This document shows, one piece after another, positions 11,501 to 21,400 of a stretch of 24,871 nucleotides of DNA. The position numbers and the translations under genes are program-made. The number at the start of each line of letters is the position of its first letter. Position 1 is the stretch's first letter. Origin of the DNA: Hypsibius dujardini (lineage: Eukaryota; Tardigrada; Eutardigrada; Parachela; Hypsibiidae); contig LRSR01014762.1 of assembly GCA_001579985.1 (NCBI GenBank), positions 1 through 24,871 on the forward strand, given 5' to 3'. A model generated the notes under the pieces. It did not search any database. It was not told the origin of the DNA and saw only the letters and a list, made by a program, of their open reading frames with translations.

Positions 11501-12205
11501 TTTGGAAAGAATGGAGATCCTAAATTGAAAACTGTCAACCAGAATGTTAGCGGAAGAATTTTGGAAAAAAAACATTACCGTATTCCCTCCGGAGTGAGAA
11601 GATCCAGCAAGTCCGCAATGGCCTTAGCATCGTACTTGGTTAACAAGGTGGATGCAGACAGTACTTCACTCATAGGATATTTCTAATAAAATGATAGATG
11701 ACACCACTGATATCAAAATGGACATTTCGAGTGCTAGTAACAGCGTAAATCTGCCGGACAAACCTGCATCATCATAGCGAGTCCTTGGCAGTACTCCAGC
11801 GGCTTTTCCGTGTCGCGAAAGCGGAATTTCATATCCTCAATTTGTTGTTCTTCATGCCAGATACGTTCCTGTGGTCCTGACTTTCGCAACAAGTTCAGGT
11901 ATTGGAAAATCATCGTGACTATGTCGTTGACATGAGCTGCGGGACAAGATGAATGAGGAACAGACAGTCAGATCATGACCGATGAGCTTTACGGATTCAG
12001 ATTACTGGATGGTGAGCTTACCCAAACCATCTTCCGTCAGAGATACCCCCACAGTGAAGAATTGAAAGCCCTTAGCGCCTGCTGTGTCCCCAGAATACAG
12101 CGAGCTCGACCAGCCTGAAAATTAAAATATTATGGCAATTTTTTATTAATTACTAACAAATTCATTTTCAAAAGAGATGTCCGATAGGCACACGGATAGA
12201 TTGAA

Positions 12206-12236
<31 letters not shown>

Positions 12237-14159
12237 GTCAGACAGACAGTCAGACAGACAGTCAGACAGACAGTCAGACAGACAGACAGACAGACAGACA
12301 GTCAGACAGTCAGATAGACAGACATACATACAAACAGACATGCAAACAGACACACAGACAAACAACAGCGGTCATTTTAGAAAACACGATCGAGGTGATA
12401 TACCTTTTGACTTCAATGCGCTGAGAAGGCTTCCAGGCCCTTCGTGGCCAATCAATCCACCGAGATGATGGCCGGGCTATAGTGGTAAATAAACTGTGAT
12501 CGACATAAAAGAAACGGAGAAAACGGAATGCGTACTCTAGTCTTGTAAAAGGGATGCAAATCGTGAATGTTCCACACAACGCTTAACTGCCGAATATCCG
12601 CAACGGGGACGACGTGCAGCTGCTTTTCCAAATGCTGGGCCTTGAAGGGGAAATTACCAGTCCAGTCCGGCGGAGTCACTTTCTTGTTGGGAACATCGTT
12701 AAACAATCCCAGAACCATTTCGCCGAGTTCGTCCAAGGTTTCTGAAACAAGTTACACCGCGACATAATGGAATTATCGTCAGTTTTTGAAACAACAATGC
12801 AGTGCAGTTCCCGAGGAACGAGTGTTGATGATACCTGTGCCAAGCACTGCTAAACACATGATGTTAGACGAATAATAAGTGTCGTGGAACTTCTTAAGTT
12901 CGTCTCGCACAGAGATCCCTTCGCGGCGGGGCTTAAACCAGAGAGTCTCTTTGCTGCCTATAAACATAATCATCATGAACAAAAAACCAGTCGCCAGGTG
13001 GAAAAATTGTCCAAGACGCCGTAGATTATAGCTTTTTCCTATTAATTACCAGTTCCAAACTTATTGAAGTCGTGCTTCTCGTCGCCGGTAGATCGGTTAA
13101 GCTGATCGATGCGGCTTCCGTCGTTCGAGAGGTTATTTTCGTGTTCACTGTTAACGGCATTCACTTCCCTCTCCGTTCCAGACTCGGTCAACAACGGGGA
13201 AATGAAGAACTGCGCAAAGCGATCCAGACTGGTCGCGAGAAATTCCGCGGCGACATTAAAGTGGAAGTTTGTATTTTCCTCGGCAGTGAAAGCGTTATAC
13301 TCCCCGCCGCGCTCCGAAACGTACTGCGAAAGAAAAGAGAAATTACAATTCTAGTCCTGTCAAAGTGGGCAGGGAAGACAAACTCTTTTACATAACTATT
13401 CAATCAATAAATCCATCGACCTAACAACCAATAATCATCTCACTCGTTAAATAGGAGTGTATGGGAATGACGACAAATTCAATCAATGAACCAAACGACC
13501 AATGAACAGCCTGTTTTTCTTCCATCATTCACCGATCTGTTTTAACCAATGAGAATGATTGAATACCGTCAGCATTTGTTTGATTGATTGATTGATTGAT
13601 TTCTTTGAGTGATCGATTGATTGATTGATTGATTTGTTTGATCCATCAGTTTTGTCAAACATCAAGTTCAGTCACAAACCTTTTCGAAAGCATTTTCCTC
13701 TGGATATTTTTCAGTCCCCAAAAAAAGCATATGCTCAAGAAAATGGGCAAGGCCTTGTAGCTTCCATGGATCGCTCATGCAGCCTGAAAACCGTAACCCG
13801 TAATAATTTAAATGTGGACAGACTGCCGAGAACAGTTACGTGCCGACCAGCAATTGATTGATGAATTGTTGAAACCATGTTATAATCGAAAGTGTAGATT
13901 TGATTGCCTGAATGCGTGTCTCCAGTAAAATCCAAAATCGATTGAAGAAATGTGGAAAAGTTTAAATGTGCAACGTCTACCATCACGCACCGATATTAAC
14001 ATCCAGAGCTGCGGCAGCCTTCTCTGTTTTAGGATCGCTAATGAGAAGGACTTTCAGGTCGTTTTCCAGCACCAAACCCCGATACAGACGCTGATCCTGC
14101 AGTGGCTTTGGGAAATGGTCCACCACGTCCTTCACGATATGAGACCCAATATACATCAT
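8505..14159 (-). CDS. IDE: Insulin-degrading enzyme (insulysin, M16A zinc metallopeptidase), complete
   Basis: Exons: 14159-13991, 13783-13680, 13323-13050, 12957-12835, 12741-12536, 12476-12404, 12114-12022, 11936-11764, 11682-11579, 11519-11321, 11230-11121, 11053-10909, 10793-10683, 10617-10302, 10242-10075, 9860-9736, 9538-9329, 8822-8505 (TGA at 8507-8505). The sum is 3021 bases, 1006 residues, close to the roughly 1,000 usual for the family. The inverted zinc motif is HFLEH at 70-74, and the third ligand is Glu151 in EVNAVNSEH, 77 residues after the last His as in human IDE. Arg784 and Tyr791 in RTKEQLGY match the substrate-binding Arg/Tyr of the C-terminal half. Known role: degradation of insulin, amyloid and other small peptides in a closed chamber. 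Oddities: Leu replaces the usual Cys in HxCEH, and an acidic insert lies near 936-965. The start is the first of two adjacent ATGs; an upstream leader exon cannot be excluded. Nardilysin is a less likely alternative. Confidence 0.95.
8873..9029. mobile_element. Near-palindromic fold-back element in last IDE intron
   Basis: The arms begin TACCAGGCAAACGCTATGGG and end in its complement with one mismatch. Inner arms (GGGTGACGGAGGGCGCCACA and complement) also pair, leaving a small loop near 8960-8970. The left arm has a short extra duplication of TTGAATCGGT. TA lies at both borders. Transcribed within the intron 8823-9328, it would form a long hairpin. Confidence 0.7.
9033..9262. mobile_element. 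Second inverted-repeat element in last IDE intron
   Basis: Terminal inverted repeats GTAGACTGCCGCACATTTCG... (9033-9059) and its complement (9236-9262) match at 26 of 27 positions. TA occurs within both ends. The element begins only four bases after the fold-back element at 8873-9029, so the two were inserted almost side by side. There is no coding capacity. Confidence 0.65.
12203..12362. repeat. (CAGA)n microsatellite in an IDE intron
   Basis: An array of CAGA units interrupted by periodic CAGT, giving a higher-order CAGACAGACAGT pattern, then decaying into CATA/CAAA variants. It lies in the IDE intron 12115-12403. It produces spurious Cys/Ser/Val-rich open frames on the minus strand. Confidence 0.95.
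13579..13636. repeat. (GATT)n microsatellite in an IDE intron
   Basis: Repeats of TGAT with a short interruption, in the IDE intron 13324-13679. Shorter runs of the same tetranucleotide (or ATCA on the other strand) occur near 2017-2040, 3998-4016, 6199-6226, 7325-7370 and 13400-13415. Confidence 0.9.
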
Positions 14160-14667
14160 ACTGAGTTTGGATACACAATTACAAACAATCTTCGGCCGGC
14201 CAATGAACATTAAAATAAAAGGCTACGAGTACAAAATTGTCTGTCAAAAATCAAGAGTCAGAATGGTCTTGTGAGCCTGGCATTTACAGTTCCAATTCCA
14301 ACTTCGTACAGTTCCATTCCATTCCAGGGGTTGGAATGCTGGAATAGCTTTCGTGCTGCTGGGTTGTGGTTACACTTACGACGAGGCCAGTAGAGCAGTG
14401 TTACATTGAGTATGAGAAGAGTACGGAGGATGTGTACGGAGTACCAGTACCACAACCGAAATGTCACTTCTGCTGGAAGCTGTTTTCGATTCTACAAGGA
14501 GAGACGCTCACACTGTGAAGGGCGAAACTAGGAGCTCTGTGAGCTTGAACTCGAGCTGACGTGGATGCCATTCGTTTCGTTTAAACTTCATTCCTCATAC
14601 TTATTTGGAAGTACTAGTGAAGAAATGCCATTACCACGATGTCATCCGCAAGAGCCCAAAGTTCCTG

Positions 14668-14879
14668 TACTGTACTGCCGCGATTAAACTGGTCAGTTTA
14701 GCCGCGCCTCCGTCACACGCGCCTGTGTGTTTAGTGAGCACACACACTCACACACTCACACACTCACACTCACACACTCACACAATCACACACTCACACA
14801 CTCACACACTCACACTCACACAGGTCGAATGCGCTGCCCGGGTGTAAAAAGTGACCGGCTTAATCACGGCAGTACAGTA
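14668..14879. mobile_element. Fold-back element (TACTGTACTG ends) containing a CACACT microsatellite
   Basis: The left end TACTGTACTGCCGCGATTAA (14668-14687) is complementary to the right end 14860-14879 with one mismatch, and pairing continues inward through GGTCA and TTTTA. The middle is the CACACT repeat at 14738-14822. The ends match those of the element at 2707-2926 (TACTGTACTGxCGCGA). It lies 0.5 kb upstream of the IDE start codon. Confidence 0.6.
14738..14822. repeat. (CACACT)n microsatellite
   Basis: Alternating CACACT/CACACA units form about 85 bases inside the fold-back element 14668-14879. The plus-strand His/Thr-rich open frames across it are artefacts of the repeat. Confidence 0.95.
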
Positions 14880-15573
14880 CATCGTGTAAATTTAAGCTTC
14901 CGCAGTTCTGTCAGACCTTTCCGGCTAGCCATGGCTATCGGCAGTCTATTGAGCGCTCAACCCTTTCGTTATTTGGTGGCATCGTCCACTGCTTGAGCCG
15001 GCGACCCTCCTTCACCACTTGTAAAAAACCCATCACTCGGCCGGACCGGCAATCCATCTGCGAATCCTAGTATACAGATTTGCCGGCACTCTTTCTGTTA
15101 AAGTTTGCCGGCCACCATCCCCGCTTCCGTTTCTCCGTCCATCATTACTTTTGGAAATTGCTATCACCAAAAGAGAAAGCAATAATGATCTGACTGTAAA
15201 CTGAACAACGAGTGTGTTATATTTAACGTATGAGTAACTAGGAGGGCAAGAAGCACATAGTTATGTGAAAAAAGATTACAGAGCAGCAAGTTATACCGGG
15301 AACATCTCTAAACGGGGGTACTTTGCGCAGTTAAAAAACCAAATGCATATTATTGACGGACAGAGCGTCCGAAAACGAAGTTACAGTTTGGGCAACTATT
15401 TATAACGTCCTGGACGCCAGGTGGGCTAAAAAACACAAAGCACGTACACTGTACGAACAAAACATTGCAACAAAGTACACTAGATACAAGTAGTCAAAGA
15501 GGTCGGCAGACTTACTCTTTGCTACAGCACCCATGGCAATCATCCCGATCTAAAACGATCAAATTATACGGTA

Positions 15574-15704
15574 CAGTAGAAGTCCTCATATTTTGCGTAC
15601 GGCACAGGCGTGTTTCTATTCCGTGCCTTGTCTCGGAGCAGTTTCGTTATGGGGCAAACGTGTTCAAACGGGCATGTGACGTACGCAAAATATGAATTTT
15701 ACTG
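15574..15704. mobile_element. Tc1/mariner-like MITE
   Basis: Left end CAGTAGAAGTCCTCATATTT and right end (reverse complement) CAGTAAAATTCATATTTTGC both run on to TTTTGCGTAC, with a 3-base gap between them. TA stands immediately outside each end (15572-15573, 15705-15706), as in a Tc1/mariner target duplication. The end sequence is similar to CAGTGAAAGTCCTGAGATTC of the element at 7569-7713. Confidence 0.6.
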
Positions 15705-15794
15705 TACTCGTTTGGGTTTGTGACGGCTACATTGCAGTGGACTGTTCCAGTGGACTGTTCCAGCTAGTTGTAGTACTGTCCTTGAAATACGCAC

Positions 15795-16719
15795 CGTGGT
15801 AGACGTTCATATTCGCGGCATGTTGCCCAGACTCATACGTGAGATTCGTACTTATGTTTCCCTCACAGTTTGGGCAACTGAAATATGAATGTGTGGAAGT
15901 TGTTTGAGCTTTTATTAGAAAGGAAGCGGTTAATTATGATACATGCTCGCACTTACACTCCTTCTTCCGCTTCCGGTCCCAGTCTGACCTTCGGTTTGGG
16001 CACGGATGATCTCGATTGTTGTGTCCTCGGCGAGCGATTCTGGTCTGCATACGAAAATAATAATAAATAATAACAATAATAAATAAATAAATTAATTAAT
16101 TAATTAATAAATAATAATAACAATAATTTTGTATAATAACGTCTACATTGTAAATGGAAAGGTGCGACTTCGTCAAACGGTAGTTTAACACTCTCTCAGC
16201 GTTTTGCACAATTCCAGTATCGCTCCACCAGGCAACGTGGGCAGGGGTTCTGGGCAGGGCAGGGGTTCATGAAATAGAATTGAGAGTTGAATTTCCAACG
16301 CAACATAAAAACAATTCAGTAATTTTAAAAGCTTTGAAGGTGTAAGTTCAGTCGTGGTCGACGATAATAGCTAATTAATCGTATAAATAATTATTCGTAT
16401 GCAATACACTCAATATTAGAGACCATGGGCGGTGACCAGATTAGCGGTGTAGCGATAACGCAAGGGTGACAAAAAAGCGGGAAATAATAATATACAAGAC
16501 ATATATGTACATATATATATATATATATGTATATATAATAATAATGATCAAAACAACAAAAACATATAATACAATACTGTAATGATTGCGTCAACATACC
16601 TTGCGATACTGGCTGACGATCGTTGTGTCGCACGACGTCCGCAACAATCACTAGCAGATCTCACAACTCTTGTTTTACCTCCTCGAGCTCCTCTTTTACC
16701 CTCTGCAGCTCAAAGTCGC
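15795..16719 (-). CDS. Unresolved gene fragment: coiled coil interrupted by TGA, then basic linker and CPNC knuckle
   Basis: Three exons can be supported: 16719-16600, 16044-15957 and 15877-15795, with donors GTATGT, GTAAGT and GTGCGT and matching phases. The first reads DFELQRVKEELEEVKQEL, then TGA (16663-16661), then DLLVIVADVVRHNDRQPVSQ in the same frame, as if one coiled coil were cut by a stop. The second is a basic Ser/Pro/Lys-rich linker ending KVRLGPEAEEG. The third reads VCPNCEGNISTNLTYESG and is open only in this frame. The CPxC...T...Y.SG pattern resembles the first half of a LITAF zinc-ribbon domain, but I did not find the hydrophobic segment or second CxxC. A possible next exon, 15549-15516, carries either a Cys-rich or a hydrophobic reading depending on phase. 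It may be a pseudogene, or the true 5' end may lie elsewhere. Both gene ends are unknown. Confidence 0.4.
16050..16130. repeat. AT-rich (AATA)n/(ATTA)n tract
   Basis: Runs of AATAATAA, AAATAAAT and TTAATTAA directly upstream (minus-strand sense) of the exon at 16044-15957. In that gene's sense it is T-rich and could act as the polypyrimidine stretch before the TGCAG acceptor. Confidence 0.85.
16499..16545. repeat. (AT)n dinucleotide tract
   Basis: Alternating AT of about 45 bases with GTAC/GTAT interruptions, in the intron 16045-16599 of the unresolved minus-strand gene. It gives an Ile/Tyr-repeat open frame that is not a protein. Confidence 0.85.
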
Positions 16720-16903
16720 CTATGGTCCGATATTTTTATGTGCTCACCGGTAGATAAACTGTTTGGCGCTTCAGCGCAGTTGACTTTTGAAAAATACGAA
16801 AACATAAATACTGGTACTTAAGGGGGGGGTGAAAATATAAACCGATCAAGCAAAGCAAGCAGTCGGAGACTACCACGAAAAGTACACGTACTCACTGTAC
16901 AGG

Positions 16904-17035
16904 CTCGTGCGAAAATGCCTCAATTAAGTTTTATCGGATCATATATCGGATATCCGTTTTTTGTATCGGATCATGCATCGGATATCCGTTTTTGTATCGG
17001 ACCATGCATCGGATACAAGTCAATTTTCGCACGAG
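16904..17035. mobile_element. 132-base MITE with internal repeats, copy 1
   Basis: Terminal inverted repeats are CTCGTGCGAAAAT. Inside are three tandem units of about 33 bases with the core TATCGGATCATGCATCGG, two of them followed by the perfect palindrome CGGATATCCG. A second copy of identical length lies at 19686-19817 and differs at two adjacent positions (AT here, GC there) near 16943. The flanking trinucleotide is AGG on both sides. There is no coding capacity. Confidence 0.75.
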
Positions 17036-17714
17036 AGGACTTGTGCATGTGGCACGCTGCTGCTAGCGAGAACCACATACCGTAATGTTACACGCGAGTT
17101 TTTCATTGTACATGAATTTACAGTTCTGTATTAACTGCTGATGTTGTCTTTAAATGCCAGTAGTAGAATCGATTTCATCTCCTCAACTGAGCACAGCGTC
17201 CCAAGACCTGGTGTGAATGAAACCAAGATCGTTGTTTACATCTGCGAGATACACTGATGAAATTAAGCTTAAGAACCACCACCTGGCGCTTTAATTGACA
17301 TCGCCAGACGGGTGATGCACCAGGCGCTGCCGGGCACGTATTAAATATCGCCACATTCTTGCCACACACAGCAGGCAGACCACGCCGAGCGTCTGCTGTA
17401 ATAAGCGTCGCAGAAAACCGGATGCAAGGTGCAATTACAGGATGGAAATACGGTGCGCGATTTTAAAATATTTTTTATGCTGCGAAAAAGTGGCAGGATA
17501 AACCGAATAGTATGCTTGGTGAAAGGTCGAGAATAATTATAAAGCAATGACCGGACACTGTTGTTTATTGTGTTTTGCGGAGCGAACACAGTAAATACGG
17601 ACATCTGAGGTGCAAAAAATGGCGCTTCAGCATTAAGACGCATGAATGGGACATTCTTCGTAATGGCGTACACTAGAACGCGGCTAGGAAGGTCGGTCAG
17701 AGGTTAGTGTTGCT

Positions 17715-17854
17715 GGCACCAACAATCGCAATATTGCAGTTCTACTAGGTACGAGTACGGTTACTCCTACCTACGTTCCTATATGGCATCAACAATCATA
17801 GTATTGCAATTCTACTAGGTAAGAGTACGATTACTCCTACCTACGTTCCTCTAT
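17715..17854. repeat. 70-base tandem duplication
   Basis: Two direct units begin GGCACCAACAATCGCAATAT (17715) and GGCATCAACAATCATAGTAT (17785), and both end CTCCTACCTACGTTCCT. About eight substitutions separate them. No gene is visible around it. Confidence 0.8.
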
Positions 17855-18425
17855 AGGCTATGCGCTGATCAGTGTGATCCATCTTCACTAACCCTTGACC
17901 AACCACCCTAACCGTTCTACCGATCCGCATCCGCACGTGGCCGCCGTTATTGAACCTCAGAGAACATATAGTCAGATACTGTATTATGCAGTTGGCGGTA
18001 AATGTGACAATCTCCACAAGAGAAGGATATTCGTGCAATTTATATTTTTAGCTTAACCTTGTCCGGCTCAAACTGAAACATCAAATCGAAATTAATATAT
18101 GTTAAACAATGCAAAAATTCCCGCATAGTAGAGTGAGGAATTAAATATATGCAGTGACAGTGTAAGCACCGTATGTCCGCAGGGCGGAAAAGAATGCGCG
18201 ACAAAATACACCACCAAAGAGACCGGATGTTTCACTTCCCAAAACAATATGATATAAGATTGCAGATTCTAATGCTGCGTTTTGTTGCCCAAGAACACCC
18301 AGAAACCACGATTTCCAGCAAGATCTACCTGTCAACGCCATCCGCCTTCTTTTTGCCGTTTTCTTTTCGCGGAATAAATATATGAAAAGACTTAAAGTTG
18401 GATCATCATACCATAGTACTGTGTC

Positions 18426-21400
18426 ATGGAGATCCACGCCTTTACCATCAATATCTTTTTCACGGCACTAATACTGACTGTCTCGGCAGCCGCCCCCGTC
18501 GATGTCGTGCTGGTTGAATTTCTTCTTTCCGGTCAAAAAACAGCCACAAGCCTGCAATTTAGCGCACCAACACTCGACTGTGTGGAGGAGGATCTCAAGG
18601 CTAAATACAGCGGAATATTTAACATCTCGAGAGTCCGGATATTCGACCAAAATATTACAACATGCGATCAACTAAGCCAAAAATCGAGTTTCTGGGTTAC
18701 CCGATTCTACTACCGAGAAGTGCAGAACAATCCTGTAATGATCTTTTTCGCTGCAGGTAATAAGAAGGACGTCATCCATTAAACATGGTTTACATCAGTT
18801 GACGTGCACTTAGAGTTCTTTTTTCCGGAATAGGCTGTAACAATGCCGAAGCATCCTTGGGTTCACTAGCCAGAGGTAATTACTAGTAACTACAGTCAAC
18901 GACAAGATTTAGTATCAATGGAGGGTCCGGGGAACGGGCAAAAGAGGCGGGGCAGGGAGTGGTTTTCAAGCAATCGAACAATCAACCACCTGACCTGCAG
19001 CGGTTGTTTTGTTCCTGCTTTGTTCCTGCTTTGTTCCATTTTCAAACATGTCACCCCCTGCTCCGCCCCTTTTGCCCATACCCCGGACCCTCCAGTGTAT
19101 TCAATCTTGTCGTTGATTGTATACTTTCCAACGATTATTTGTAACCCGGATTTTGTATTGTGCACTTACCAGCCTGGAACAAACCATTGATGATTCCGTA
19201 AGTACCGGGCCGTATCGATGCGCCTTGTTCTACAGTTTGCTGCCAGATCTGAATTATAGCGAACACTTTATTCAGAGTAAATGGCGACCCATCGGTAGCA
19301 AACAAGAAACGCTATCCAACTGTAACTCGGATTTCTCCCTTTATCCAAGAAGACCTGAATTCAGCAATGCATCGTCTCCTGCGTATGTTCTACTGGAATA
19401 ACGTCACAATACTCTGTGATGATGCGGACGACCACTTGGCCCTATTTGCACCCATGTGTTTAGCATTATATGACAGCTTACGGCTGGCGTACAACATCTC
19501 ATGCAGCCGATTTTACGTCAACGCTTCGAACGCAGATGATCTGCAGCATTATTTGGAGGAAGCCAAGTCCATTTCACGGGGTGAGCAAGTAAAAAGTTTG
19601 ACGCACAGTGGGTACCAATGGTACCAATGGGTACCACTACAGTACCAGTGAGGACCGTGCAGGTCGTAACAAAATAGTACATGTACTCGTGCGAAAATGC
19701 CTCAATTAAGTTTTATCGGATCATGCATCGGATATCCGTTTTTTGTATCGGATCATGCATCGGATATCCGTTTTTGTATCGGACCATGCATCGGATACAA
19801 GTCAATTTTCGCACGAGTAAGTATATTTTACACCGATGTCTCATTGTTGTTTCAGTGATCCTCCTAATTGGTCACGGAAGCCGAATACGGCCCATAATGG
19901 TACGTGCATTCATGGGCGCATTTCCGCGTAGCTTGATTTGTGGTATTGTCCTACTCTTTTGCAGTTAGGAGCAGCTAAAGCTGGTATGACCAACGGCGAA
20001 TATGTAAGCGCTTTTCGTGCTTACTTGTCAGTTGACTTATTTGCAAAGCTCCTCTTTGATTCCATAGGTTTATATTGCTGTGGAACTGTATCCCAGTCGG
20101 AAACAACTGGGAACTCTACAGTGGTACACCGACAATAAGGATGGGCAAGACGAGGTCGGTGTGGATTTACGCTGACTTTAGTGTGCACATTTTTATACTG
20201 TAACAGGCAACTTAATTCTGAACAATTCAGGCGGCAAAAACAGCGTTTCGATCTCTGCTAAAAGTTTCGCTGCGACCGACTGAGCGGACAACGGAATACT
20301 TGAATTTCATGGACCGACTGAAGAACCGTGCAACCAATTACGGTTACTTTTTTGGGCCGGACGAAGCGGTGAGGAACACCACAGCTCAATAGCAATAACA
20401 GTCAATCGAAACTAAATTTCCTTTTCTCTCGGAGTACAGCTGAATCCGTTTGCATTATCATACTATTATGCGGCAGCTATCTGGTTCCAGGCAAGTACCA
20501 GGTGTTTTACGTTAACCCACTACGAGTACTCAAAATTCTCATTCGATTCACACCTCGGCAGGTGATGAACGAGACCGTATCCAAAGGAAACAATCTGCAA
20601 GACGGAGTGGCCTTGAGTAGACTTATACGGGGCAGGACGTATGATGTCATGGGTCAGTAGCCGACAGTCCCGTTGCCTTGTTTTAATTTCATCCCTGCAA
20701 AGCATTCTGCTACAACAGGACACACTGTAGCAATTAACTGGAACGGCGATCGAGACGCCCAGTGGATCATAAGTCAAACTGACCCTTCGACTGGCGACTT
20801 CCGTGTACGGATTGAAAGTGCCCCTCTTCTCACCACTCATTGTGCGCAGCTTAAATGAATAATACATCTTTGATTCCGGTAGCCGATTCTGGAGCAAGCT
20901 ACCTTTAATGGTGTTTACAATCTGACTCGGTCATATGGGTCAGACGGAACAGAGCAGCGTATCGTATGGTATAACAGCAACCATGCGCCATTAAATGAAC
21001 CCCGGTGCGGTTACCGAGGTCTTAAAGAGGAATGCAAAGCAGGTGAGCAATTACGCATTTGTATAAAAAAAGAATAAAATCCTTGCTGTACACATCTTCA
21101 TTGTCATCCAAGCATTGTTTGTACTGCAGAATCCTTCGCAATATCAGCCATGATTGTCGGGATCACTGTGACGGTCGTTCTCGTCGTCGGATTGCTGATT
21201 ACTCTGATTGTTCTCCGGTGAGAAAAATCGGTTTGATTGCATTATCTTAAACTGGTACTGGCTTCTACGACTGTATGAGTACATCCTTCAGACGGCGCGG
21301 CAGTCAATTAAAAGCTTATCGAGGTAACCTTGACTCTTGTTGCAGGAAAAGCATTTGGGAAGCCCTTCGCCGAGCGTAGGACATGCGCAACGAAAGAGTG

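Larger units (their letters stand above)
14160..15794. other. Non-coding stretch upstream of IDE
   Basis: This should contain the IDE promoter and any 5' leader exon. Visible content is the fold-back element 14668-14879 with its CACACT microsatellite, the Tc1-like MITE 15574-15704, and a possible but phase-ambiguous minus-strand exon at 15549-15516. Nothing else is recognisable. Confidence 0.6.
16720..18425. other. Non-coding stretch before the receptor gene
   Basis: Holds the 132-base MITE copy 1 (16904-17035) and the 70-base duplication (17715-17854). Open frames at 17175-17673 have no recognisable similarity. An AT-rich AAATATATGAAAAG at about 18375, 50 bases before the receptor ATG, could be a TATA-like element, but this is weak. 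Confidence 0.5.

Noticed and set aside
12168-12365. Minus-strand open frame of Cys/Val/Ser-rich repeats
   Set aside because: It is the translation of the CAGA microsatellite in an IDE intron.
8505-14159. Nardilysin instead of insulin-degrading enzyme
   Set aside because: HFLEH alone points to nardilysin. The residue spacing to Glu151, the RTKEQLGY region, the QYNFDRD segment and the absence of an N-terminal acidic domain fit IDE better.
14605-14996. Plus-strand His/Thr/Ser-rich open frames
   Set aside because: They come from the CACACT microsatellite inside a fold-back element; no splice or family support.
17175-17673. Minus-strand open frames as an upstream exon or separate gene
   Set aside because: No family resemblance, no consistent splice pattern and low-complexity-free but unremarkable sequence.
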